The notes: generated by a model not told the origin, from the letters alone. A stretch of 5,777 bases of DNA from Lachnospiraceae bacterium (GCA_017446125.1 JAFSRL010000188.1:1-5777); one strand, 5' to 3'; shown: positions 1 to 5,687, counted from the first letter of the stretch. Numbers and translations are program-made.

Positions 1-120
1 AGCGCCGAAGGTAGTCTGAGCCCACAGGCAGAAATGATTCTCAACCTTTTAATAATCGTTGTTGTTCTGGGAGGATATTTGCTCTATCTTATTAAGGCAT
101 TTTCCAAAAAGGCAGGATAA
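1..120 (+). CDS. C-terminal end of an unidentified membrane protein (5' truncated)
   Basis: Frame 1 is open from the window edge to a TAA stop at 118-120, giving the last 39 residues of a longer protein. The tail has a short polar stretch (residues 1-11), then a hydrophobic segment at about residues 12-32 rich in Leu, Ile and Val with a Gly-Gly pair. It ends in a lysine-rich tail (KAFSKKAG). This is what the last transmembrane helix and cytoplasmic tail of an integral membrane protein, such as a transporter, looks like. No family motif is visible in so short a piece, so I do not name a function. The gene converges on the ACT-domain gene, with 42 nt between the two stop codons. The stop codon lies in the loop of the hairpin at 106-133. 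Confidence 0.7.
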   Translation, partial: SAEGSLSPQAEMILNLLIIVVVLGGYLLYLIKAFSKKAG

Positions 121-133
121 TGCTGCTCCTTTT
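106..133. terminator. Candidate bidirectional intrinsic terminator between convergent genes
   Basis: An A tract (106-110) followed by GGCAG faces CTG-CT-CC followed by TTTT (130-133). The sequence can fold as AAAAGG-CAG paired with CTG-(CT bulge)-CCTTTT, or as GCAG/CTGC with a one-base bulge. Read on + it ends in TTTT and a second TTTT at 139-142, downstream of the membrane-protein gene. Read on - it ends in TTTTT, downstream of the ACT-domain gene. A-tract/T-tract flanks on both sides are typical of terminators shared by convergent genes. The stem is short and bulged, so this is likely but not certain. The stop codon of the + gene lies in the loop. Confidence 0.5.
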
Positions 134-162
134 AACTCTTTTATAAACCATCTGCTTTATGC

Positions 163-528
163 CTAAACCACCGTATAACCTTCCGATTCCAGCACACTAA
201 GTGCCCGTTCAAAGTTCTCTTCCTTCACCAGTATATAATCCGTGTTAAATGTTGATACCGCGAAAATGCCAATCTTGTGTTCCGCAAGAATTCCGGACAG
301 CCGTGATAATATCCCGATCAACGAAAAATCAAGTACCCCTTGAATGCGAAAGCCTCTCCACCCGTCATCGCGTTCTATGGTATTTGACGGTGTCTCCTCC
401 GTTTTACATACAAGTGACAACTCCTCCTCCGTCCGTCCGATGAAGTAAAAATCTGACTCCGTTCGGATGTCTGAGAAATCCGCCACCTTACATACAGTTA
501 GTTGATAATCTAAACGTTTCAGTTCCAA
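163..528 (-). CDS. ACT-domain protein (ACT_7 / CASTOR-like), small stand-alone
   Basis: A cytosolic protein of 121 residues from a TTG start at 528, or 128 residues from an in-frame ATG at 549. I prefer the TTG. A perfect AGGAGG lies 8 nt upstream of it, and the protein then begins MELKRLDYQLTVCKV, which fits family members beginning M-x-L-x-x-L-x-x-x-x-x-V-C-K. The N-terminal half (about residues 5-45) forms one ACT-like half with the motif FYFIGRTEEELSLVC. The C-terminal half (about 58-121) is the classic ACT_7 module: GWRGFRIQG, LDFSLIGILSRLSGILAE, IGIFAVSTFNTDYILVKEE. Such proteins bind amino acids or act as small regulators; the ligand cannot be read from the sequence. No catalytic domain is attached. 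It is the last gene of the minus-strand cluster, 13 nt after thpR, or overlapping it by 8 nt if the ATG is used. Confidence 0.88.
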   Translation of the reverse strand: MELKRLDYQLTVCKVADFSDIRTESDFYFIGRTEEELSLVCKTEETPSNTIERDDGWRGFRIQGVLDFSLIGILSRLSGILAEHKIGIFAVSTFNTDYILVKEENFERALSVLESEGYTVV

Positions 529-536
529 ATTATTTG

Positions 537-542
537 CCTCCT
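537..542 (-). promoter_or_regulatory. Shine-Dalgarno that decides the ACT-protein start
   Basis: AGGAGG on the minus strand has an 8-nt spacer to the TTG at 526-528. It overlaps the thpR stop codon (542-544). The competing ATG at 547-549 lies upstream of this site and has only a GGAG about 12 nt upstream of it. The perfect site therefore argues for the TTG start. Confidence 0.65.
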
Positions 543-1045
543 CACGCATAATACCCGATCTCCGTATATCGCATCTGAGAGTCGACGCGGTCGGAACGAA
601 AGAGTGAAACGCCCCGCGCTGTCATGCGGACCTTCTTTACCTGCAGATGAAACGCGCGGTTTCCTTCCACCTTTCTCGCGATGGTGATATGCGCCTTAAA
701 CTTCTTGCGGTCAAAAACAATCCCGTGTTGCTCCAGTGCATTCCTGAGCAGGGAAACATACCGTTTCAACTCAGCATTATCCTCCAACCCGACATATAAA
801 AGATTTCCGAAGTTCCCGATGTCCCCTGTTGTGAGCGTCAGCGGCGTAAACGGAACAGAGCAGATCGCTTCCTCGATCACCGGAATCGTTCCCGGTGCAA
901 CCTCTCCCAAAAACGCCAGCGTCACATGAAGATTCTCTTCCGGAACATAGCGCGCCTGAATGCCCTGCGTTCGCATCGCATCCGTCACATCAAAGAGCGC
1001 ATCCCGGAACGTTTCATCCAGTTGTAAGGCGATAAAGAGTCTCAT
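542..1045 (-). CDS. thpR: RNA 2',3'-cyclic phosphodiesterase (2H phosphoesterase, LigT/ThpR family)
   Basis: A cytosolic enzyme of 167 residues that, by family knowledge, opens 2',3'-cyclic phosphate RNA ends to 2'-phosphomonoesters; some relatives ligate tRNA halves in vitro. Both signature motifs are present: H40-V-T42 (in NLHVTLAFLGEV) and H119-I-T121 (in FKAHITIARKV). Spacing and length are normal for the family. I chose the ATG at 1045 because it gives the canonical beginning MRLFIAL. An upstream in-frame ATG at 1081 has AGGAAA about 8 nt before it but would add twelve residues atypical of the family (MRWMRGRLQSSK). The chosen start lies inside the end of tgt (32-nt overlap) and lacks a strong ribosome binding site, so translation is probably coupled to tgt. 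The physiological substrate of bacterial members is largely unsettled. Confidence 0.92.
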   Translation of the reverse strand: MRLFIALQLDETFRDALFDVTDAMRTQGIQARYVPEENLHVTLAFLGEVAPGTIPVIEEAICSVPFTPLTLTTGDIGNFGNLLYVGLEDNAELKRYVSLLRNALEQHGIVFDRKKFKAHITIARKVEGNRAFHLQVKKVRMTARGVSLFRSDRVDSQMRYTEIGYYA

Positions 1046-2141
1046 TTTTGAACTTTGCAAACGTCCCCGCATCCAGCGCATCGCGGATTTCCTGCATCAG
1101 ATGATTGTAGAAATAAAGATTGTGCAAGACACACAGGCGCAATCCCAGAACCTCACCGGCCTTCAACAGGTGCCGGATGTACATCCTGGAATGTCCCTGA
1201 CATGCGGGGCACTGACAGCCCTCCTCAATGGGCCGCTCATCCAGCTCGTAGCGTGCATTCATCAGATTGATTTTGCCAAAATGTGTATAGAGATGCCCGT
1301 GTCTTCCGTTCCTCGACGGATACACACAATCGAAGAAGTCGATGCCACGCGCAACACTTTCCAAAATATTCTCCGGCGTACCCACACCCATCAGATACGT
1401 CGGTTTGTCCTGCGGCAGGTAGGGAACGGTCTCTTCAAGAACATGATACATCTCCTCATGCGTCTCCCCGACCGCAAGCCCGCCGACCGCGTAACCGTCG
1501 AGATCCATCTCAGAAATCCGCTTGGCGTGCTCGATGCGGATGTCGTCAAACACAGCACCCTGATTAATTCCAAAGAGCATTTGCTCCCGATTCACGGTCT
1601 CCTCAAACGCATTCAACCGCTCCATCTCTTTTTTGCACCGCACAAGCCACCGCGTTGTACGATCCACGGAAGGCTGCACATAGCTCCTGTCCGCACGCGC
1701 GTCGGGACACTCGTCAAACGCCATTGCGATCGTGCTCCCCAAGTGCGACTGGATCCGCATGCTCTCCTCCGGTCCCATGAAGAGCTTGTGCCCGTCGATG
1801 TGCGAGCGAAAAGTCACACCGGCCTCCGTGATCTTGCGCCTTGCGGCAAGAGAAAAAACCTGAAAGCCGCCGGAGTCCGTGAGGATCGGCTTCCGCCATC
1901 CGGTAAAAGAATGCAGACCGCCCGCTTTATAAACAACGTCATCCCCGGGACGCAGATGCAGGTGATACGTATTGCAAAGCATGACCTGCGTATCGATCGT
2001 ATTTAAGTCATACGCGGAAACGCCGCCTTTGATGGCTGCCGCCGTTGCGACATTCATAAAGACGGGCGTCTCAATCACTCCGTGTACGGTTGTCAGGCGG
2101 CCTCTTTTCGCACGCCCTTCTGTTTTCAAAAGCTCATACAT
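1014..2141 (-). CDS. tgt: Queuine/preQ1 tRNA-guanine transglycosylase
   Basis: A 375-residue cytosolic TIM-barrel enzyme that swaps guanine-34 of tRNAs with GUN anticodons (Tyr, His, Asn, Asp) for a queuine precursor. The expected residues are visible: D89 in DSGGFQVFSL, D143 in AFDECPD, GGLAVGE at 220-226, and the nucleophile D271 in FFDCVYPSR. Structural zinc ligands are C309, C311, C314 and H340. They correspond to D102, D156, D280, C318, C320, C323 and H349 of the Zymomonas enzyme. C145 and V224 align with its C158 and V233, which suits a bacterial preQ1-type pocket, though some Clostridia use queuine directly. Translation starts at MYELLKTEGR; the longer open frame to 2237 is only an overlap with the upstream gene. 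The start shares TAATG with the upstream stop and has no Shine-Dalgarno, so it probably depends on re-initiation. No queA or other queuosine gene is in the window. Confidence 0.97.
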   Translation of the reverse strand: MYELLKTEGRAKRGRLTTVHGVIETPVFMNVATAAAIKGGVSAYDLNTIDTQVMLCNTYHLHLRPGDDVVYKAGGLHSFTGWRKPILTDSGGFQVFSLAARRKITEAGVTFRSHIDGHKLFMGPEESMRIQSHLGSTIAMAFDECPDARADRSYVQPSVDRTTRWLVRCKKEMERLNAFEETVNREQMLFGINQGAVFDDIRIEHAKRISEMDLDGYAVGGLAVGETHEEMYHVLEETVPYLPQDKPTYLMGVGTPENILESVARGIDFFDCVYPSRNGRHGHLYTHFGKINLMNARYELDERPIEEGCQCPACQGHSRMYIRHLLKAGEVLGLRLCVLHNLYFYNHLMQEIRDALDAGTFAKFKNETLYRLTTG

Positions 2142-3268
2142 TAATGGTATACGTGGCGATCCCAGAATTCCTCCAGGGTCAAGTCCTCCTCCTTCATGAC
2201 GGTTGCGGCATCCGTGCCCACATAGCGGAAATGCCACGGCTCAAATCCGATGCCGGTGATGTGCTCCTTCCCCTTGGGGTAGCGTAAAATGAATCCGTAG
2301 CGGTAGCTGTTTTCCGCCAGCCACTGCCCTGCCTTCGTATTCGCAAATCCCTCGTCCAGCGCACTGTACCCGCTGGAAGTAATATCAATCGCAAGCCCGA
2401 TCTGATGCTCGCTCGAGCCCGGCAGCGTCACCGCCTTGCTTGTCACACTGTAAGCATCCATATAGCTCAAGCCCTTTTCCATATAATCCTGAATGTGCGC
2501 CTCAAACAAATACTCCTGCCGGTTTAAATTCCGGTACGGGGAACGAATCTCCAGCGAAATGCCGTCGTCCAGCGCGCCCTGCATCATCTCCAGCAAATTG
2601 CCGATAATGCGCTCATCGCAATGCATTCTCCGGTTGATGTCGCCCAGCGGAAAATCATAGCCCTCCGGAATGGGGTGTTGTTTGTTGACCAGAATCAAAC
2701 GCCAGTCATCCGGCAGAAAAACGGCGTTTCCGTCCGCAGTCATTTCCGCGTCCGCGAGGTCGCTCTTGACATCCACGCCCGCGAAATCCGCAAGGGAAAC
2801 GGAGGAAATGTCGCCATCCTGCGCGTCGGTGTATTCGCTCTCGCCCTCACTGCTTAACGCCTTTTCATCCACAACCTCTTCCACGGAAACACTTTTTGCA
2901 TTCAAGGTCGCGGCGTATTCCGTGTCGCTTTCTTCCATGCTCGCCAAAAGGTCATTCAGGGAAAGCTCCCCGCGCGTCGCTCCCATCACGTCCGCATTCG
3001 CATCGCCTGACGTGAAGCCGCTTGCCATGGAAAACGCCGGATAGGAAAAAGAGGCGCTTGCCGAAAACGCACATAACACACAGGCAGTCGAAATCAACCG
3101 CTTCGTATTGTCTTTAAAAAGAAGGATGAATTGATAGCCGGCGACGACGATAACCGCTGCCGGGTAACATAGAAATCGTAAATGCTTGTGCTTGCGGCCA
3201 AACTTCGCGATTCTGTCGATTGCCTTCTCGCGAAATGTGGCTTCCATCCGTAAATGACGCGCCTTCAT
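2141..3268 (-). CDS. D-alanyl-D-alanine carboxypeptidase, VanY/M15B zinc peptidase, membrane-anchored
   Basis: 375 residues. The catalytic domain (about 180-375) removes the terminal D-Ala of peptidoglycan stem peptides outside the membrane. It carries the M15B motifs: LVNKQHPIPEGY (194-204), the substrate-site SPYRN (243-247), SEHQIGLAID (286-295) with zinc ligands H288 and D295, and EPWHFRY (343-349) with catalytic E343 and zinc ligand H346. The N-terminus is very basic (residues 15-31). Two hydrophobic segments follow, at about 32-51 and 58-80; the second has a signal-peptide-like SASA at 69-72. Residues 89-180 form an acidic, low-complexity linker. Two full helices would put both ends on one side, so the second may be cleaved or the first may not span. 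M8 (3247) is an alternative start; neither start has a good ribosome binding site. First gene of the minus-strand cluster. VanY-type glycopeptide resistance is not implied, since no vanHAX genes are visible. Confidence 0.92.
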   Translation of the reverse strand: MKARHLRMEATFREKAIDRIAKFGRKHKHLRFLCYPAAVIVVAGYQFILLFKDNTKRLISTACVLCAFSASASFSYPAFSMASGFTSGDANADVMGATRGELSLNDLLASMEESDTEYAATLNAKSVSVEEVVDEKALSSEGESEYTDAQDGDISSVSLADFAGVDVKSDLADAEMTADGNAVFLPDDWRLILVNKQHPIPEGYDFPLGDINRRMHCDERIIGNLLEMMQGALDDGISLEIRSPYRNLNRQEYLFEAHIQDYMEKGLSYMDAYSVTSKAVTLPGSSEHQIGLAIDITSSGYSALDEGFANTKAGQWLAENSYRYGFILRYPKGKEHITGIGFEPWHFRYVGTDAATVMKEEDLTLEEFWDRHVYH

Positions 3269-3276
3269 TGTAGCAG

Positions 3277-3282
3277 ATTATA
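3277..3282 (-). promoter_or_regulatory. Second TATAAT close to the carboxypeptidase start
   Basis: A perfect TATAAT on the minus strand ends 8 nt before the ATG at 3268. If used, transcription would begin almost at the start codon, giving a leaderless mRNA. No good -35 element lies 16-18 nt upstream, so it may be chance in an AT-rich spacer. Confidence 0.25.
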
Positions 3283-3314
3283 ACCTATCTTGTACCGCCT
3301 AAACTTCCTAACAC

Positions 3315-3343
3315 ATTATATAGAAAATTTGCACAAAAATCAA
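3315..3343 (-). promoter_or_regulatory. Sigma-A promoter for the minus-strand operon
   Basis: On the minus strand, a -35 TTGATT (3338-3343) and a -10 TATAAT (3315-3320) are separated by exactly 17 nt. Transcription should begin near 3308, giving a leader of about 40 nt before the carboxypeptidase gene. It is the best promoter match in the window and the only clear one for the four-gene cluster. Confidence 0.75.
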
Positions 3344-3371
3344 TAATTTTTAGTAGATTTGATACAAAATG

Positions 3372-3380
3372 TGGTATGAT
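3372..3380 (+). promoter_or_regulatory. Extended -10 promoter for the lactonase gene
   Basis: TGG followed by TATGAT forms an extended -10 element (TGnTATNAT). No good -35 sits 16-18 nt upstream; a TTGATA at 3359-3364 is too close. Extended -10 promoters can work without a -35. The predicted start near 3387 gives an untranslated leader of about 136 nt, and the promoter diverges from the minus-strand operon promoter. Confidence 0.5.
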
Positions 3381-3403
3381 TTAATTGTATATTATAGCAG
3401 ACA

Positions 3404-3495
3404 CGCACTTGCTGCGGGGATGCGTAAGTTAATGTTTCACAGACGCAGGCAACCGCCCGTGCGAAGCACACTGGAATGGCGGTTGACTTCTTATG
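3404..3495 (+). promoter_or_regulatory. Structured 5' leader of the lactonase gene (unassigned RNA element)
   Basis: This noncoding leader contains a perfect 8-bp stem, CAACCGCC (3450-3457) with GGCGGTTG (3478-3485). Nested inside is a 4-bp hairpin GTGC-GAA-GCAC (3459-3469) and an unpaired ACTGGAAT. Outside it CGTAAG (3423-3428) can pair with CTTATG (3490-3495, one G-U). Alternatively TGCGT (3421-3425) pairs with ACGCA (3443-3447); the two pairings share bases and exclude each other. A small hairpin CGCA-CTTGC-TGCG lies at 3404-3416. I compared it by eye with consensus features of T-box, c-di-GMP-I, ZTP, THF, fluoride and glutamine RNAs and saw no match. There is no U tract, so it is not an obvious terminator-type attenuator. 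Confidence 0.45.
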
Positions 3496-3509
3496 TGAGC
3501 GTAGCGAAC

Positions 3510-3515
3510 AGGAGG
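3510..3515 (+). promoter_or_regulatory. Ribosome binding site of the lactonase gene
   Basis: A perfect AGGAGG has a 7-nt spacer to the ATG at 3523, which fixes the start of the lactonase gene. Confidence 0.85.
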
Positions 3516-3522
3516 GTTTTTC

Positions 3523-4590
3523 ATGGCAAAAAACAGCTATGTTGCGTATGTGTCCAGCTATACGGTCGGCAGCGGCACCGACTACGGCATCCGCGTCTAC
3601 GACGTCGATGTGAAAAAGGGCCGCATGAGCGAAAAAGAGGCCGTACGAATCACCAATTCCTCTTACATTACGATTTCCAGAAGCCGGAAGAATCTTTACA
3701 GCATAACGGATGCGGGTTTGGAATCCTACTCCATCGGTGAGGACGGGTCCTTGTCCTTCTTAAATGAAGCTTCCATCCACGGGATGCGCGGCTGTTACCT
3801 CTCCTGCTCCCGCGATGACAAGTACCTCTTCTGCGCAGGCTATCATGACGCAAAGATCACGGTTTTGAGCTTAAAGAAATCCGGTGCAATCGGCGAGATT
3901 ACGGACGAGGTCTATCACAAGGGTCTGGGCATGACCGCGGGACGCAATTTCTTACCGCATGTGCAGTGCGTCAAGATGACCAGGGACAACAAGTTTTTAC
4001 TTGCCTGCGACTTGGGGATGGATCGCATCATCGTTTACCGGTTCAACCATGAGACCGGAAAGCTCAAGGAAATCGATGCCATTCACTCCGATCAGGAAAG
4101 CGCGCCGCGCCACATGCAGTTTTCCAAGGACGGAAAGTACCTCTATGTGGTTCATGAGCAGAGCTGCCAGATCGGGGTTTACGAATACAAGCTCGGCAAG
4201 GACGACATGCCGGAGTTTGAAGAGATTCAGATGATTTCCACCACAAACGAAAAGGACATTCACGGCAATGTCGCTTCCGCCTTGACGAAGTCGCAGGATT
4301 ACAAATACTTCATCTCCTCAAACGTGGGCGAGAATACGGTGAGTGTCTTCACCGCGGACCAAAAGACGGGACTGCTTACGATGAATCTGTGCCTGCCGGT
4401 TGCCGGACAGTATCCGAAGGACGCGATTCTGTTCCCGGACAACAAGCACCTTGTGAGCTTAAATCACGAATCCAACTCCATGACCTTCTTTGCGGTGGAC
4501 ATGGAAAAGGGGACGCTCATCATGAACGGCCCCGAAATCAAAGTCGACCAGCCCAACTGCATCATCTTTCACGAGTTGGGACGCGCATAA
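3523..4590 (+). CDS. Lactonase-family seven-bladed beta-propeller protein (YbhE/Pgl-like)
   Basis: 355 residues with no signal peptide or membrane segment, so probably cytosolic. The length and repeated blade pattern (x-x-SxDxKYLY/F followed by a Gly/Asp turn and a strand ending in VY or VF) fit the lactonase family that includes E. coli 6-phosphogluconolactonase Pgl/YbhE. Family landmarks include YVSSYT near the N-terminus, LPHVQ at 144-148 where relatives have PH-x-H, and PRHMQFSKDGKYLYVVHE at 195-212 with the conserved R196, H197 and E212. The likely reaction is hydrolysis of a sugar lactone such as 6-phosphogluconolactone, but family members differ in substrate and no pentose-phosphate gene is next to it. 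It stands alone in its direction, has a long structured leader, and its last 22 nt overlap aroC tail to tail. Confidence 0.88.
   Translation: MAKNSYVAYVSSYTVGSGTDYGIRVYDVDVKKGRMSEKEAVRITNSSYITISRSRKNLYSITDAGLESYSIGEDGSLSFLNEASIHGMRGCYLSCSRDDKYLFCAGYHDAKITVLSLKKSGAIGEITDEVYHKGLGMTAGRNFLPHVQCVKMTRDNKFLLACDLGMDRIIVYRFNHETGKLKEIDAIHSDQESAPRHMQFSKDGKYLYVVHEQSCQIGVYEYKLGKDDMPEFEEIQMISTTNEKDIHGNVASALTKSQDYKYFISSNVGENTVSVFTADQKTGLLTMNLCLPVAGQYPKDAILFPDNKHLVSLNHESNSMTFFAVDMEKGTLIMNGPEIKVDQPNCIIFHELGRA
4505..4533 (-). terminator. Candidate aroC terminator buried in the lactonase coding sequence
   Basis: On the minus strand, GGGG (4530-4533) pairs with CCCC (4509-4512). Past a 1x1 mismatch, CGTTCA pairs with TGAGCG (4514-4528, one G-U) around a TGA loop. 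TTTT follows immediately (4505-4508). The hairpin begins 36 nt after the aroC stop codon, inside the last codons of the convergent lactonase gene. The U tract is short, so termination may be partial. Confidence 0.45.
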
Positions 4591-5678
4591 AAGGTCTTCA
4601 CGTTTGATGCCTTTGCGCTCATGTTCAATAGCAGCGCGTCTAAGAGCGTAAAGGCGCACATGCTTTCCACAACAACAACGGCACGCGGCACGATTACCGG
4701 ATCGTGCCGTCCTTTTATGGTTAAGGACGTATTCTTTCCTTTGTCGTTCACGCTTTTTTGCGGCATCGCAATGGAAGGTGTGGGTTTGAAAAAGGCGCGC
4801 AGAAGAATCGTATCCCCGTCGGATATTCCTCCAAGAATACCGCCGGCATTGTTCGTGACCTTCTTGATTTCCCCGTCCTCTTCAACAAATGCATCGTTGA
4901 AGGCGGCACCGTCCATAAACGCGCCGTAGATGCCGCGTCCGATTTCCACCGCCTTTGCCGCGCCGATGCTCATCACCGCCTTCGTTAAAGACGCATCCAG
5001 CTTTTCAAATACAGGGTCGCCAAGTCCTGCCGGAACGTTTTCCATTGCGCAGGCGATGACACCGCCCAGGGAATCCTTCAGCTTTGCTGCCGCCGCGATG
5101 GCGCTCTTTGCTTCCGCATCCGCGACCTTATCCGGCATGCAGGTCTCGGTTTTCAAAATCAGCTTTCTGTCAAAGCGGTCTGGATTCACGATCGTATCTC
5201 CGATGGAAACGGTGTAGGCATAGACATCAATCCCCATCTCCTTTAACAGCTTCATGCACACGGCACCCGCGCAGACCCTTGCGGCGGTTTCGCGGCCGGA
5301 GCTTCTTCCGCCTCCGCGGTAATCGCGGATTGCGTATTTCGCATCAAAGGTATAGTCCGCGTGCCCCGGACGGTAGGTGTGCTTAAGCGCATCGTAATCC
5401 TTGCTGTTCGCACCCTTGTTGCGGATAATCATCGCAATGGGAGCGCCCGTCGTTACGCCCTGAAACACGCCGGAAAGAATCTCAACCTTATCTTCCTCCG
5501 TGCGCTTTGTGGAAACACTTCTTGTGCCCGGTCTTCTGCGGTTCAAATACGGCTGGATGTCTTTTTCGCTCAGCTTCATGCCCGCCGGAAACCCGTCCAA
5601 AACACAGCCCAGGGCCTCGCCGTGCGACTCGCCGAAGGTTGTCATCCGTAGAATATTTCCTATCGTTGATCCTGCCAT
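4569..5678 (-). CDS. aroC: Chorismate synthase
   Basis: A 369-residue cytosolic enzyme for the last step of the shikimate pathway: anti-1,4-elimination of phosphate from 5-enolpyruvylshikimate-3-phosphate to chorismate, using reduced FMN. Full set of family motifs: FGESHG (15-20) with catalytic H19, NRRRPGT (46-52), LSGVFQGVTTGAPI (68-81), RPGHADYT (103-110) with catalytic H106, RGGGRSSGRETAARV (121-135), GGISDGD (283-289), KPTPSI (298-303) and RHDP (324-327), with D347 near the end. Length is normal and nothing is broken. AAAGGA lies 9 nt upstream of the ATG. No other shikimate gene is in the window, so it is either first of an operon ending here or a single-gene unit; its terminator candidate at 4505-4533 suggests it ends here. 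Nothing in the sequence shows whether a flavin reductase is supplied separately, as monofunctional bacterial enzymes need. Confidence 0.98.
   Translation of the reverse strand: MAGSTIGNILRMTTFGESHGEALGCVLDGFPAGMKLSEKDIQPYLNRRRPGTRSVSTKRTEEDKVEILSGVFQGVTTGAPIAMIIRNKGANSKDYDALKHTYRPGHADYTFDAKYAIRDYRGGGRSSGRETAARVCAGAVCMKLLKEMGIDVYAYTVSIGDTIVNPDRFDRKLILKTETCMPDKVADAEAKSAIAAAAKLKDSLGGVIACAMENVPAGLGDPVFEKLDASLTKAVMSIGAAKAVEIGRGIYGAFMDGAAFNDAFVEEDGEIKKVTNNAGGILGGISDGDTILLRAFFKPTPSIAMPQKSVNDKGKNTSLTIKGRHDPVIVPRAVVVVESMCAFTLLDALLLNMSAKASNVKTFYARPNS
4609..4655 (+). repeat. Long inverted repeat downstream of the lactonase stop, antisense to the aroC 3' end
   Basis: GCCTTTGCGCTC (4609-4620) faces GAGCGTAAAGGC (4644-4655) across 23 nt. 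In + strand RNA this is a 12-bp stem with one G-U pair; in aroC mRNA the same position is an A-C mismatch, so the + transcript is favoured. It starts 18 nt after the lactonase stop and has no U tract. It could stabilise or help define the lactonase mRNA 3' end, or be a coincidence within the codons for the AroC C-terminus. Confidence 0.4.
4686..4716 (+). terminator. Candidate lactonase terminator buried in the aroC coding sequence
   Basis: CGGCACGAT (4686-4694) and ATCGTGCCG (4701-4709) form a perfect 9-bp stem with a 6-nt loop, followed by TCC and TTTT (4713-4716) on the + strand. It lies about 95 nt after the lactonase stop. The same bases encode the conserved AroC stretch RHDPVIVP, so the palindrome may be partly forced by codons. 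The U tract is short and offset by three bases. Confidence 0.4.
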
Positions 5679-5687
5679 GTCTGTAAA

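Noticed and set aside
960..2006. 348-residue open frame on the + strand opposite tgt
   Set aside because: It lies wholly opposite thpR and the conserved tgt coding sequence, has no ribosome binding site, and its translation shows no domain pattern. Long antisense frames are common opposite conserved genes of this base composition.
2142..2237. N-terminal extension of tgt to an upstream ATG at 2237
   Set aside because: The added residues do not resemble the transglycosylase family, and they are the end of the carboxypeptidase gene read in another frame. The TAATG junction gives the canonical start.
2141..3268. Glycopeptide-resistance gene vanY
   Set aside because: The M15B motifs are shared by many housekeeping D,D-carboxypeptidases. 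No vanR, vanS, vanH, vanA or vanX is visible, so the resistance symbol is not justified.
3404..3495. Known riboswitch or T-box in the lactonase leader
   Set aside because: None of the core motifs I know (for example the T-box GGTGGNACCGCG-type sequence or the c-di-GMP-I GGCAAACC and GACGCAAAGCC) is present. I keep it only as an unassigned structured leader.
3369..3740. Open frame of 123 residues beginning near the lactonase promoter
   Set aside because: It runs through the leader and then into the lactonase gene in another frame. It has no Shine-Dalgarno and an Arg-rich, low-quality translation.
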